From assembly GCA_964460905.1 (NCBI GenBank), contig CAYWRM010000005.1, positions 1-64,000 on the forward strand: a stretch of 64,000 nucleotides of DNA, given 5' to 3'. The notes under the pieces were generated by a model. It was given only the letters and a program-made list of their open reading frames with translations. It was not told the DNA's origin and did no database searches. A program made the translations under genes and the position numbers. The stretch is from GCA-002708315 sp964460905 (GTDB lineage Bacteria; Bacteroidota; Bacteroidia; Bacteroidales; F082). Of the stretch, positions 1 to 9,569 are shown in pieces. How positions within the stretch are numbered: position 1 is the first letter of the stretch; every line of letters begins with the position of its first letter.

Positions 1-1917
1 GAATTTGGTGGCTCCCCTTTGTTCGAAGGGGTTTCGTTTAACATTAATCCAAAAGACCGAATTGGTCTTGCCGGAGTAAATGGTGCAGGAAAGTCGACAC
101 TGTTGAAAATTATGGCTGGGGAGCTTGAAGCAGAAATGGGTAAAATAATAATACCATCTGATGTTTCTATTGGTTATCTTCCACAGGAAAAAATCATTTC
201 TTCCGAATTAAGTATTTTCCAGGAAACAATGCAAGCTCTTAGCTTTATCGAAAGCTACAAAGCTGAGATTGATAATATTCATCGAAAATTGGAAAGTGCG
301 GATAATGTTAGCGATAAAGAATATTCAAAGCTAATTGACAGACTATCATTTTTAGATGCTACTTTAAGTATATATTCTCCTGAACAACTAAAGGGAAATG
401 CTGAAAGATATTTGATGGGTTTGGGTTTTAAGCGTGATGAATTATTCAGGCCTATGACAGAGTTTAGCCAGGGATGGCAAATGCGTGTCGAGATAGCTAA
501 ATTATTATTGCTAAAACCTGCCTTATTGCTTTTGGATGAGCCTACTAACCATCTTGATATAGAATCAATACAATGGGTAGAAGACTTTTTAATAACATAT
601 CCGGGTGCGGTAATAGTTGTTTCGCACGACCGTACACTTCTCGACAATATTACCAACAGAACAATAGAAATTAGTAATGGCAAGATGCATGACTATAAGG
701 TTGCTTATTCGGAATATATTCAACAACGCGAAGAAAGAGAATTACATCTTCAGGCAACTTATAATAATCAACAAAAGGAAATTAATGAGGTTGAGCGATT
801 TATAGAACGGTTTAGATATAAAGCTTCTAAAGCCAAACAAGTGCAATCGCGTGTTAAGCATCTTGAAAGAATGGATAAGCTGGAGTTAGATAATATTGAT
901 AATAGTGCCATTCATTTTTTATTCCCTCCGGCACCGCATAGTGGAAAAGTAACCATTGATGGAAAAAAAGTTTCAAAGAAATATGGTGATTCATTGATTC
1001 TTGATAATATCGATTTTGAGGTTCTGAAAGGAGAAAAAATTGCTTTTTTGGGAAGAAATGGGGAGGGAAAATCAACTTTGGCAAAAATTATTGCTAATAA
1101 GATTGATTATTCCGGTAATCTTAATCTTGGTTTCCAGGTTACTACCGGTTATTTTGCCCAGGATCAGGCTGATATGTTAGACCCTGAGCTTACAGTTTTT
1201 GAAACCGTTGATAATGTAGCAGTTGGTGACATCAGAAAAAGGATAAATTCAATACTTGGTGCTTTTTTGTTTCAAGGTGATGATGTAAATAAAAAGGTAA
1301 AAGTGCTTTCCGGAGGTGAAAAATCACGTTTGTCATTAGCATTATTACTACTACAGCCCAGTAATTTGCTATTATTGGATGAGCCTACAAATCACCTTGA
1401 TTTGAGATCGAAAGATATTCTAAAAAATGCTTTATTGCAATATGATGGAACTTTGGTTATTGTTTCGCATGATCGTGATTTTTTGCATGGTTTAACCAAT
1501 AGAATATATGAATTTAAAGATAAGGTAATTAAAGAGTTTAGAGGAGATGTTGAAGAATTTATAGCAAGAAGAAAAATAGATTCACTGTCAGTGCTTGAGC
1601 TAAAGGATAAAACTGTGGCTACTTCAAAAAGGAAGAATTCAGATAAAAAACTCAGTTGGGAAAACAAAAAAGATTACGAAAAGAAACTCCGTAAAATAAA
1701 AAATGAAATTGATAAAATTGAAAATCAAATTGCGAAAACAGAATTAAATCTTAATAAAATAAACGATAATTTATCTAACCCTGATGATTATGAGCAAGAG
1801 ATAAAATCAGGAGAGCTATACAAACAACATGATATCACTACCGAAGAGCTAAATAAATTATTTGAAATATGGGAGTTAAAACAGCAAGACCTGGAAAAGC
1901 TGGAGAATTTAAAATGA
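1..1917 (+). CDS. ABC-F family ATPase (5' end cut by window)
   Basis: Soluble tandem ATPase of the ABC-F family, whose members act on the ribosome rather than in transport. Both nucleotide-binding domains are complete: Walker A GVNGAGKST and GRNGEGKST, signatures FSQGW and LSGGEKSR, and two copies of LLLLDEPTNHLD. An inter-domain arm rich in Lys and Glu lies between them, and the last 110 or so residues form a charged coiled coil. The reading frame is open to base 1 and already reads EFGGSPLFEG, so the TTG at 19 is internal and the real start lies a few codons before the window. No membrane segment is visible. The exact subgroup (Uup, EttA or resistance type) cannot be decided here. Confidence 0.93.
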   Translation, partial: EFGGSPLFEGVSFNINPKDRIGLAGVNGAGKSTLLKIMAGELEAEMGKIIIPSDVSIGYLPQEKIISSELSIFQETMQALSFIESYKAEIDNIHRKLESADNVSDKEYSKLIDRLSFLDATLSIYSPEQLKGNAERYLMGLGFKRDELFRPMTEFSQGWQMRVEIAKLLLLKPALLLLDEPTNHLDIESIQWVEDFLITYPGAVIVVSHDRTLLDNITNRTIEISNGKMHDYKVAYSEYIQQREERELHLQATYNNQQKEINEVERFIERFRYKASKAKQVQSRVKHLERMDKLELDNIDNSAIHFLFPPAPHSGKVTIDGKKVSKKYGDSLILDNIDFEVLKGEKIAFLGRNGEGKSTLAKIIANKIDYSGNLNLGFQVTTGYFAQDQADMLDPELTVFETVDNVAVGDIRKRINSILGAFLFQGDDVNKKVKVLSGGEKSRLSLALLLLQPSNLLLLDEPTNHLDLRSKDILKNALLQYDGTLVIVSHDRDFLHGLTNRIYEFKDKVIKEFRGDVEEFIARRKIDSLSVLELKDKTVATSKRKNSDKKLSWENKKDYEKKLRKIKNEIDKIENQIAKTELNLNKINDNLSNPDDYEQEIKSGELYKQHDITTEELNKLFEIWELKQQDLEKLENLK

Positions 1918-1953
1918 TTCAATCATTCACTCATTTACCCGATTAATCATATC

Positions 1954-2928
1954 TCACTTATTACGATTAATCATTTTTACTGCAACTTCCCTTAGGTATT
2001 CTTTTTTCTTATTATCAACATTAATTTTGTCAAGACATTTAATTCCTGCAATAAAAAATTTATCAATTTCAATATTTGCTGCATCATCAACTTTTAACTT
2101 TGAAAAAATTGATTTGGCAAGTTTTATTTTATTTTCTTCATTAATATCTGGTGAGTTATAAAGCAAAATTAATTCTTCCTTTGTTTGATTATCAGCAATT
2201 TCAAGTGCTTTTAAGTAAAGGAATGTTTTTTTATTGGTAATTATGTCGCCGCCTGTTTTTTTTCCAAAAATATTTTCATTTCCAAAAGTATCAAGTAAAT
2301 CATCCTTCAACTGAAAACCAAGACCAATGTTAACACCAAAGTCGTAAAGCAGATCAGCATCCTCACAAGGAGCTCCTCCTATTAATGCCCCAATTTTAAG
2401 ACTGGCACCAAATAATACACCGGTTTTTAGCCTAATCATATTAATATATTCATCAACAGTTACATTGTTGTTAATTTCGTAGTTAAGGTCAAATTGCTGA
2501 CCCTCGCATACTTCAATTGCTGTTTGGCTAAAAACAGTTAGTGTTTTGTGAAGAATATCTTTGTCGGCTAGTTGAGCGTATTGGTATGCAAGTGCAAATA
2601 ATGTATCACCGGATAATATGGCGATATTTGAATTCCATTTTTTAAAAACGGTTTCTTTTCCTCTTCTAATTGGTGCATTATCCATAATATCGTCATGGAT
2701 AAGGGTAAAATTATGAAATAGCTCAATTGCAATTGCCTGTGACATGGCTTTTTCGTAATCATCACAAAATAATTCACACCCCATTAATGTTGTTACTGGT
2801 CTTATTCTTTTTCCACCAAAACCCAGAGTGTACTTAATGGGGCTATAGAGTTCAATAGGTTTATTGTTATATTCAATTTGATGGAGTTGTTTCTCAAAAT
2901 CTTCCACCAACTGCTCGTAATTATGCAT
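1954..2928 (-). CDS. Polyprenyl diphosphate synthase
   Basis: All-trans isoprenyl diphosphate synthase, condensing isopentenyl diphosphate with allylic diphosphates for quinone or undecaprenyl-type lipids. The first Asp-rich motif is LIHDDIMDNAPIRRG and the second is FQLKDDLLDTFG; KRIRP near the N-terminus binds diphosphate. Length (324 aa) is normal. A Phe sits five residues before the first DD and Thr at -4, with no insertion inside DDIMD. In known families that pattern fits longer products than farnesyl diphosphate, but product length is an inference. It ends only 37 bp from the end of the convergent ABC-F gene. The start is the ATG at 2928; no clear promoter was found. Confidence 0.93.
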   Translation of the reverse strand: MHNYEQLVEDFEKQLHQIEYNNKPIELYSPIKYTLGFGGKRIRPVTTLMGCELFCDDYEKAMSQAIAIELFHNFTLIHDDIMDNAPIRRGKETVFKKWNSNIAILSGDTLFALAYQYAQLADKDILHKTLTVFSQTAIEVCEGQQFDLNYEINNNVTVDEYINMIRLKTGVLFGASLKIGALIGGAPCEDADLLYDFGVNIGLGFQLKDDLLDTFGNENIFGKKTGGDIITNKKTFLYLKALEIADNQTKEELILLYNSPDINEENKIKLAKSIFSKLKVDDAANIEIDKFFIAGIKCLDKINVDNKKKEYLREVAVKMINRNK

Positions 2929-2962
2929 ATTATTTATGATATTTTATTGATCTCATTAGTTA

Positions 2963-3000
2963 TTTAAAGTCTGAAATATCTTAGGGTTTCAGGCTTTAAA
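2963..3000. terminator. Strong hairpin upstream of polyprenyl synthase
   Basis: Inverted repeat with 14-nt arms (TTTAAAGTCTGAAA and its near-complement, one G-U type pair) around a 10-nt loop. On the plus strand it is followed by an A/T stretch with six T. It lies between the polyprenyl synthase start and a longer palindromic repeat, so it may end the transcript coming from rfbA or act as a leader structure. Which strand it serves is uncertain. Confidence 0.4.
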
Positions 3001-3060
3001 TATTTTTTATATACAAATACTATTTTGTGTTTTTTTCTAAAATCAAGTGTTTAGTTTATA

Positions 3061-3169
3061 GTGTTTGAGTTCGAGGCTTGCAAAGACTTTAAAATCAAGG
3101 AGTTTACTTTTGTAAATGACTGTTTTAAAGACGAGCATAACGAAGAAATCGGACATTAGAGACAAACAC
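3061..3169. repeat. Palindromic dispersed repeat, copy 1
   Basis: A core of about 85 nt (3069-3154) matches a second copy at 28971-29055, with an identical 19-nt centre (gtttacttttgtaaatgac). The unit is an imperfect palindrome: TTTAC/GTAAA at the tip, then TTTAAAA/TTTTAAAG arms, then outer GTGTTTG/CAAACAC arms unique to this copy. It starts 2 bp past the rfbA stop codon, in the same orientation relative to its upstream gene as copy 2. It may be a mobile palindromic element that now serves as a 3' end. Confidence 0.75.
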
Positions 3170-3170
3170 A

Positions 3171-4031
3171 TTAATCGATAAGATCTAGTAAATATTGTCC
3201 ATAGCCACTCTTAACTAATGGTTCAGCTATTTTTCTTAATTGGGCTGCATCAATAAACCCTTTTTTGTAAGCTATTTCTTCAATACAACTTACTTTAAGA
3301 CCTTGCCTGTCTTGAACAACTTCAACAAATTGCGAAGCCTGAGTTAACGAGGTAAAAGTTCCTGTATCTAGCCATGCTGTACCACGACTTAGCAATGCAA
3401 CTTTCAGTTTTTGTTTCTCAAGATAATACTTGTTAATATCAGTTATTTCGTACTCTCCTCTTGCGCTTGGTTTTAGATTTTTAGCAACTTCTACAACAGA
3501 GTTATCATAAAAATATAACCCGGGAACAGCAAAATTAGATTTTGGCTTTGTCGGCTTTTCTTCAATTGATAAAGCATTAAAATCATCATCAAATTCAACA
3601 ACTCCATATCTTTCCGGATCGGTTACATGTGTTGCAAAAACAATACCTCCATCAGGGTTACTGCTTGAGATAAGAATTTCCGGGAAGCCTGTTCCGTAAA
3701 ATATATTATCTCCCAGAACCAATGCTACTTTATCATTACCAATAAAATTTTCACCAATTACAAATGCCTGAGCAAGTCCGTTTGGAATTTCTTGAACTGC
3801 ATACTCAATTTTACATCCAATTTGTGAACCATCGCCAAGCAACAACTCAAAATTTGGAGTATCATGGGGTGTAGAGATTATTAATATCTCACGGATTCCT
3901 GCCATAAGGAGTACCGATAATGGATAGTATATCATTGGTTTGTCGTAAATAGGCATTAGCTGTTTACTAACTGCTAAGGTAAGGGGATGTAAACGGGTTC
4001 CTGATCCTCCTGCTAATATTATTCCTTTCAT
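3171..4031 (-). CDS. rfbA: Glucose-1-phosphate thymidylyltransferase
   Basis: Makes dTDP-glucose from glucose-1-phosphate and dTTP, the first step toward dTDP-rhamnose for cell-surface polysaccharide. The nucleotidyltransferase signature GGSGTRLHPLT is at residues 8-18. Further RmlA-type blocks are KQLMPIYDKPMIYYPL, ALVLGDNIFYG and GTAWLDTGTF. At 286 aa the length is standard and there is no fused domain. Its ATG overlaps the stop of the upstream RND gene by 4 bp (ATGA), so translation is probably coupled although the functions look unrelated. No other rfb genes are nearby. Confidence 0.96.
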   Translation of the reverse strand: MKGIILAGGSGTRLHPLTLAVSKQLMPIYDKPMIYYPLSVLLMAGIREILIISTPHDTPNFELLLGDGSQIGCKIEYAVQEIPNGLAQAFVIGENFIGNDKVALVLGDNIFYGTGFPEILISSSNPDGGIVFATHVTDPERYGVVEFDDDFNALSIEEKPTKPKSNFAVPGLYFYDNSVVEVAKNLKPSARGEYEITDINKYYLEKQKLKVALLSRGTAWLDTGTFTSLTQASQFVEVVQDRQGLKVSCIEEIAYKKGFIDAAQLRKIAEPLVKSGYGQYLLDLID

Positions 4032-6451
4032 TTTTCTGTTTTTTTATAAACAAAATGTTCTTTTGGTTTTAACTCTTTAATAATGAGTTTATCAAGTTCA
4101 ATATCTTCTTCTTCATCAAACACTTCCAGATAAGGCTCTTTAAACGACTTTGTTATAATTCGCTTGTCAAGGGTTAGCAGCAACGATGGTAATACAAACA
4201 AGTTAGATAGCAATGCTATAATAAGTGTAAATGATACTAAATATCCTAGAGCTTCGGTACCTCCAAATGATGATAGTGTGAAAATATAAAACCCAAAGAA
4301 AAGTACTATTGCCGAATAAACCATACTATATCCTGTTTCAATAAGTGCTGCAAGTACCGCAGGTCGTATTTTCCAGTTATTATGGCGTAGTTGTAATCTG
4401 TAACGTGATAAAAAGTGTATCGTATTATCCACACTTATTCCCAAGGCAATACTAAAAATTAATATTGTTGATGGTTTTATGGGGATATCAAAGTAGCCCA
4501 TCATTCCTGCAGTAAGTATTTGGGGGATAATATTAGGAATTAAAGATATTAGAATCATTCGTGCTGACGAAAATATTAAAGCCATCAATATTGTAATGAT
4601 AAGAATAGCCAGCATCAGGCTCATAAATAAATTCTTAACAAGGTAATTTGTACCTTTCAGAAAAACTACACTCGTGCCGGTTAAGCTAATATCATATTTT
4701 TTTGGTGAAAAAATTGAATCTATCTTTGGTTGAATATCAGTTAATATTCGGTCGATATCATTAGTGCCAATATTGGCCATTTGAACTGAAATACGAGTAG
4801 TTTGGAAACTAGAATCCACAAATGCATTTAATATACCTTTTTTGCTATCCCCCATATCAGGCACATATGATAGAATAAAGTTTTTCTCTTGATTATTAGG
4901 TAATGAATACATCTTTTCATTACCCTTGTAAAATGCTTGTTTTGCAGATTTAACAACTTCAACAACAGATACCGGTTTTGAGAATTCGCTGTAAAGAGCC
5001 AGAGTGTCTTGAAGCTGATCAATTTTATTTAGTGTTGAAAGCCGAAGAATACCATTCTTTTTTCTTGTATTAACAGTAATTTCCAATGGCATAACACCAT
5101 TAAAATTCTGTTCAAGAAAAATCATGTCTTTGTAAAGTTTATCCTTTTTAGAAATATCATCAACTATATTTCCGGTTGTTTTTAGTAGTGTTAGCCCGTA
5201 AATTGCCACCACAAAAATTATAGAAGTAACAATATATATTATTGTTCTTTTTGTAAGAATAATGTTGGTTACTCTTGTCACAATAATACTAATAAAACCT
5301 TTGTCAAGATGCTGTAAATGTTTGGCTTTTGGAACAGGGAAGTAGCTAAATAATATTGGTAAAATAAAGAGTGATAGCAAGTAAGTTATCAGGATATTTA
5401 CAGAAGCAATAACACCAAAATCAACCAGAAGCTCATTCCTTGTAATAATAAATGCCGCAAAACCAGCTGCAGTAGTGGCATTTGTAAGCAAATTTGCATT
5501 TCCAATACGCGAAATCATTCTCGACAGAGCTTTAACCTTATTACCATGAAGTCTGTACTCATTCAAATATTTATTCAATAGAAATATTGAGTTCTCAACA
5601 CCAATTACAATAAGCAAAGGTGGCAGGATACCGGTTAAGATTGTTATCTTGTAGCCAAAAAGTACTGTTGTTCCAAGCACCCATATTACTGCGATTATAA
5701 CAACCAGCATTGCAAAAAGTACAGCTCTGCCAGACCGAAACAGGATAAATAATAATATGGATGTGATTACTAATGATAGTAGAACAAATAATAGTAATTC
5801 ATCTTGAATCTTTTTTGATGTTACTGTTCGTATATATGGCAATCCTGAATATTTAACATCAATTTTATATTCATCCCCAAATTTATCAATTGTTTCTTTT
5901 ATATTCTTTACCAGACCAATTCTGGCCTTAGAGTTTAACACTTCCTTTTTAAGTGTAATCATCATTAAACTAACGTCAGTTTCCCTATTAAAAAGACGCC
6001 CGTCATAAAGCGGAAGGTTGTAAATTATATTTTTTATTGAATCAACTTCTTGTTGTGATTTTGCCTTCTGTGATGATATTGGTAAAAACTGGAATTTTTT
6101 AAGACTATCATTACGTATCAAATTATATAGGCGCGAAACACTCACTACCTCCTGAACGCCGTAAATTTCAAGTACTTCATTGCCAAGATCATACCAGCTA
6201 TTAAAATGGTCAGTTGTAAATAGATCTGGATCCTGAATTGCTACAAAAATTACATTGCCGTCAAGTCCAAATTGTTTCTTGAAGTTTTCATATTCAATAC
6301 TTTTGGGATCAGATGATGGTAACATACGGGCCATTTCATACGACATCTTGATCTTTGATCCCATATACCCCATAAAAATAGTTAGTACTCCAATTGTTAT
6401 CAGAATAACTAACCTGTTTCTTAAAATAAATCTAACAAGAAATTGCCACAT
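4028..6451 (-). CDS. RND/MMPL-type membrane transporter
   Basis: Large RND-superfamily protein (about 807 aa) of the predicted-exporter, hydrophobe-handling class. It has the duplicated RND layout: one N-terminal helix, a periplasmic domain of about 190 residues, five to six helices, then a repeat of this from about residue 410. Motifs such as GVENSIFLLNKY and GISVDNTIHFLSRYR mark TM4 of each half. The C-terminal tail is acidic and cytoplasmic. I prefer the ATG at 6451 over the GTG at 6478 because the ATG version begins at the basic region before TM1. Substrate is unknown; lipids or hopanoids are handled by relatives. It is divergent from the dehydrogenase gene and overlaps rfbA. Confidence 0.85.
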   Translation of the reverse strand: MWQFLVRFILRNRLVILITIGVLTIFMGYMGSKIKMSYEMARMLPSSDPKSIEYENFKKQFGLDGNVIFVAIQDPDLFTTDHFNSWYDLGNEVLEIYGVQEVVSVSRLYNLIRNDSLKKFQFLPISSQKAKSQQEVDSIKNIIYNLPLYDGRLFNRETDVSLMMITLKKEVLNSKARIGLVKNIKETIDKFGDEYKIDVKYSGLPYIRTVTSKKIQDELLLFVLLSLVITSILLFILFRSGRAVLFAMLVVIIAVIWVLGTTVLFGYKITILTGILPPLLIVIGVENSIFLLNKYLNEYRLHGNKVKALSRMISRIGNANLLTNATTAAGFAAFIITRNELLVDFGVIASVNILITYLLSLFILPILFSYFPVPKAKHLQHLDKGFISIIVTRVTNIILTKRTIIYIVTSIIFVVAIYGLTLLKTTGNIVDDISKKDKLYKDMIFLEQNFNGVMPLEITVNTRKKNGILRLSTLNKIDQLQDTLALYSEFSKPVSVVEVVKSAKQAFYKGNEKMYSLPNNQEKNFILSYVPDMGDSKKGILNAFVDSSFQTTRISVQMANIGTNDIDRILTDIQPKIDSIFSPKKYDISLTGTSVVFLKGTNYLVKNLFMSLMLAILIITILMALIFSSARMILISLIPNIIPQILTAGMMGYFDIPIKPSTILIFSIALGISVDNTIHFLSRYRLQLRHNNWKIRPAVLAALIETGYSMVYSAIVLFFGFYIFTLSSFGGTEALGYLVSFTLIIALLSNLFVLPSLLLTLDKRIITKSFKEPYLEVFDEEEDIELDKLIIKELKPKEHFVYKKTEK

Positions 6452-6542
6452 GAATTCTTTATTTCTTAATGTTTGCACTAAAATAAAACAAATAATCTAA
6501 ACGACTTTTATTAATAATAAAGTGATTATTAAATAAGCTTTG

Positions 6543-6550
6543 TACTTTTG
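6543..6550 (+). promoter_or_regulatory. Bacteroidota-type -7 element (TACTTTTG)
   Basis: Matches TAnnTTTG, the primary sigma-factor -7 consensus of Bacteroidota, 54 bp before the dehydrogenase start at 6605. It faces a divergent minus-strand element at 6582-6589, so the two predicted transcripts overlap by about 20 nt at their 5' ends. Confidence 0.6.
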
Positions 6551-6581
6551 TGTTTTACTTATAAGTAGTATTAAATTTTCG

Positions 6582-6589
6582 CAAATGTA
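6582..6589 (-). promoter_or_regulatory. Bacteroidota-type -7 element (TACATTTG, minus strand)
   Basis: Minus-strand TAnnTTTG match that would drive the RND-rfbA pair with a leader of about 125 nt. It is paired with the plus-strand element at 6543-6550. Confidence 0.5.
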
Positions 6590-6604
6590 AGTTTTGTTTT
6601 TATA

Positions 6605-7543
6605 ATGAAAAAAGGAAAGATACTTTTTATTGACACAGCTCATGTTGAGCTAACTAATATTCTTATTAGCCAGGGATTTATATGTAATTACTTTGATGAC
6701 TTTGGCAGGGAAGATTTCATCAAAATTGCTCATGAATACATTGGTATTATAGTAAGAAGTAAAATTATACTTGATGCTGAGTTTTTATGCCACTGTACTA
6801 ATCTTAAGTTTATTGGTAGAGTGGGTGCAGGCATGGAAAATATTGATGTTGATTATGCCCAACGTAATGATATTATATGTTTAAATGCACCAGAAGGAAA
6901 TCGTGATGCTGTTGGTGAGCAGGCCATAGGTATGTTGCTTACCTTATTTAGTAATTTGATTATTGCTGATAATGAGGTTAGAAATGGAGTTTGGATTCGT
7001 GAGGGCAATCGCGGTTACGAGCTTGGTGGTAAAACAATTGGCATTATAGGATATGGAAATACTGGTGGAGCATTTGCAAAAAAGCTTGTAGGTTTTGATG
7101 TTAATGTGCTGGCTTACGATAAATACAAAAATAATTTTTCAGATGAGTTTGTTGTAGAGTCAACAATGGATGAAGTTTTTAAACAAAGCGACATTGTAAG
7201 CTTACACATTCCTCTTACAGATGAAACTAAATATTTAGTAGACACTGAATTTATCAACAGGTTTGAGAAAAATATTTATCTGATAAATACTTCAAGGGGT
7301 AGTGTACTAAGAACGAGTGATCTTGTTTTAAGCCTTAGGGAGGGGAAAGTTCTTGGTGCCTGTCTGGATGTGCTTGAATACGAAGGGCTTTCGTTTGAAA
7401 ACGTAGTGCTGCCTGATGATTTCAAGAATCTTATTTCCCTGAGAAATGTTGTATTATCACCACATATTGCTGGCTGGACTCATGAATCAGGCTATAAAAT
7501 GGCTGTTACATTAGCTAAAAAAATCGCCTCTCTTAATCTGTAA
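6605..7543 (+). CDS. D-2-hydroxyacid dehydrogenase (SerA-like)
   Basis: NAD-dependent D-isomer-specific 2-hydroxyacid dehydrogenase of 312 aa, the short form of 3-phosphoglycerate dehydrogenase-like enzymes without an ACT domain. It has the cofactor loop GIIGYGNTGGAFAKK, substrate-site GRVGAGMENID, the catalytic Arg in INTSRGSV, a Glu in LDVLEYE and the catalytic His in SPHIAGWT. Substrate choice (phosphoglycerate, hydroxypyruvate or another 2-oxoacid) cannot be read from the sequence. No serine-pathway partner (serC) is adjacent. It has its own promoter at 6543. Confidence 0.9.
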   Translation: MKKGKILFIDTAHVELTNILISQGFICNYFDDFGREDFIKIAHEYIGIIVRSKIILDAEFLCHCTNLKFIGRVGAGMENIDVDYAQRNDIICLNAPEGNRDAVGEQAIGMLLTLFSNLIIADNEVRNGVWIREGNRGYELGGKTIGIIGYGNTGGAFAKKLVGFDVNVLAYDKYKNNFSDEFVVESTMDEVFKQSDIVSLHIPLTDETKYLVDTEFINRFEKNIYLINTSRGSVLRTSDLVLSLREGKVLGACLDVLEYEGLSFENVVLPDDFKNLISLRNVVLSPHIAGWTHESGYKMAVTLAKKIASLNL

Positions 7544-7557
7544 GTACCCTATGCAAT

Positions 7558-7700
7558 CTGGAAGAGATACCGTACGCAACCTGGAAGAGTCCGCAGGTCC
7601 TTCCATAGTTGAATAGGTCCTTCCAGACTAATATACAATAGCCAAAACAACAACATCCACCAGGAACTTCATCCTCTGGAAGGATCTTGGATATACAATA
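7558..7700. repeat. Cluster of short inverted words in an intergenic region
   Basis: Five copies of a 9-12 nt word related to CTGGAAGGACCT occur at about 7558, 7581, 7595, 7615 and 7675, in order plus, plus, minus, minus, plus. A 10-nt direct repeat ATATACAATA occurs at 7631 and 7691. The stretch is locally more GC-rich than its surroundings and can form several alternative hairpins. It lies between two co-directional genes; function unknown. Confidence 0.55.
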
Positions 7701-7782
7701 CTTTTAACTTTCTTTAAAACTAGTTGTAACAATCAGCATATTATTTCCGTCATACATACAAAATCATCAATAAATATGAATC

Positions 7783-9378
7783 ATGAAAAAAATCACTTTT
7801 AAAATAGTTTTAGTAATACTATCAATTATTACTACATTTCCATTGGTTGCTCAAATCCGCGGAAACGGCGAAATAACAAAACAAAATCACAATATTGGCA
7901 GCTTTGATGCTATAAAAGTTGATGGAGCGAGAACTGTTTATTTAACCCAGGGGGATAGTTTCTCAGTTGAAGTTGAAACAGACTCAAACATACAAGAATA
8001 TGTAACTGTTGAAGTAAAAGGCAGCACATTGAATTTCGGTTTTAATACTAATAAAATTAAAAAATATAAGGTATTAAATTTTTATGTAACTGCGCCAGAT
8101 ATTAAGCAAATTAGGGTTTCGGGAGCTTCAGATATGATATCAAAAGGAACTCTAAGCGGAGATGATCTTAAAATAATAGTTAGTGGTGCATCCGATATAA
8201 TATTAGATGTTGATTATAAAAGTATTATTACAAAAGTTTCCGGAGCATCTGACGTTACCTTAACCGGAGTAACTGTTTCAAGTGTTGTTGAAAGTAGCGG
8301 AGCATCAGATTTTCATGGTAAAAATCTTGTTTCAACTAGTTCTGTAGTAAATGCAAGTGGTGCCAGTTCTTGCTTTGTAAATGCAAAATCGAATCTTTCT
8401 TACCAAGTCTCAGGAGCATCAGAAGTGAGGTATGCTTCAGTACCTGAAACAGTTATAATTAAAAATAGTAATGAAGCGAAAGAAATAATCGTATTAAATG
8501 ATACAACATTAATCTCAAGTCATTATACAAATTATGACACAACAAAAGTTAATGTTGGGTTACTAAATGTAGAGGTTATTGAAGGTGATACTACATTCGT
8601 ATCTGTAGGCAGGCATACTTTGATAGTTAGTGATGATGGTGATGTAAAATGGGAAAGGCGTAAAGTTAGAAAATTTAATGGTCACTGGGGAGGTTTTGAA
8701 CTGGGAATAAACGGTTATGTAACACCTGATTTTAACACAAACTGGGCAGCTGAATACGATTACTTAAATCTCAGATACGAAAAATCAATTGCTGTAAACT
8801 TGAATATTTATGAGCAAAACATTGCTTTAAATAAAAATAAAACAATTGGTTTAGTTACCGGGTTGGGGCTTTCATGGAATAACTATCGTTTTAGCAACAA
8901 CACTTACCTTTCACCTGACAGTACGTATATTAAGGGTTACTATATAGAAGATGTGTCTGTACGAAAAACTAAATTAACAGCAATGTATTTAACTGTACCC
9001 TTAATTTTTGAAATACAAACTAATCAACCAAGGAATATTCACAGGTTTCATTTTGCATTTGGTGTTGTTGCAAACATGCGGATAAGTACACATACTAAAG
9101 TATATTTTAACGATGCCGATAAAGTATATTTCCTGAGAGATACGGGTACCGATCAAATTTTACCAACTGCATATCGTACTCCTAATTCAAATGAGAGAAA
9201 TATTGTAAAAAACAATAACAGCTTCTATCTGCAACCATTTAAATTTGATGCAACTGTTAGATTTGGTTATGGTATAATTAATTTGTTTGCAACATATTCG
9301 TTAAATACAATGTTTCAAAGTGATCGAGGCCCTGAATTATATCCTGTTACTGCCGGCATAACCATTGTTGGATGGTAA
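7783..9378 (+). CDS. Secreted head-GIN (DUF2807) protein with outer-membrane barrel domain
   Basis: Predicted envelope protein of 531 aa. A cleavable signal peptide ends near VAQ (residues 21-23). Residues 30-230 form a head-GIN/DUF2807 domain: repeats of about 20 residues carrying SGASD (SGASDM, SGASDI, SGASDV, SGASDF, SGASSC, SGASEV) that should wind into a beta-helix. From about residue 300 to the end, alternating aromatic strands (GGFELGINGY, FDATVRFGYGI) suggest a PF13568-like beta-barrel. The family is common in Bacteroidota, with adhesin-like or unknown roles. A good terminator follows at 9438. Confidence 0.85.
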   Translation: MKKITFKIVLVILSIITTFPLVAQIRGNGEITKQNHNIGSFDAIKVDGARTVYLTQGDSFSVEVETDSNIQEYVTVEVKGSTLNFGFNTNKIKKYKVLNFYVTAPDIKQIRVSGASDMISKGTLSGDDLKIIVSGASDIILDVDYKSIITKVSGASDVTLTGVTVSSVVESSGASDFHGKNLVSTSSVVNASGASSCFVNAKSNLSYQVSGASEVRYASVPETVIIKNSNEAKEIIVLNDTTLISSHYTNYDTTKVNVGLLNVEVIEGDTTFVSVGRHTLIVSDDGDVKWERRKVRKFNGHWGGFELGINGYVTPDFNTNWAAEYDYLNLRYEKSIAVNLNIYEQNIALNKNKTIGLVTGLGLSWNNYRFSNNTYLSPDSTYIKGYYIEDVSVRKTKLTAMYLTVPLIFEIQTNQPRNIHRFHFAFGVVANMRISTHTKVYFNDADKVYFLRDTGTDQILPTAYRTPNSNERNIVKNNNSFYLQPFKFDATVRFGYGIINLFATYSLNTMFQSDRGPELYPVTAGITIVGW

Positions 9379-9437
9379 GCGTTTTTCGACATTAGTAATC
9401 CGCTTTATTGTATAGTCATATTCTGGGTTTTAACATT

Positions 9438-9475
9438 ATATCCCTGTAGGGTTTTTCAACAGGGATATTTTTTTA
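9438..9475 (+). terminator. Rho-independent terminator
   Basis: Perfect 10-bp stem ATATCCCTGT/ACAGGGATAT with an 11-nt loop, followed by a run of T. It sits 60 bp after the GIN-domain gene. Confidence 0.88.
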
Positions 9476-9509
9476 ATGTACGGTGATATTTTGTAAACCT
9501 AGAATTTCT

Positions 9510-9517
9510 TAATTTTG
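9510..9517 (+). promoter_or_regulatory. -7 element (TAATTTTG) for yebC-family gene
   Basis: TAnnTTTG match 52 bp before the start at 9570 and just after the preceding terminator. Confidence 0.6.
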
Positions 9518-9569
9518 CCATAATAAAATGCTAGCATTAATTTTGTTATAGTAACTAAAAATAAGAAGA

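Noticed and set aside
279..683. 134-codon minus-strand frame in the ABC-F gene
   Set aside because: Antisense of conserved Walker and signature regions; not a gene.
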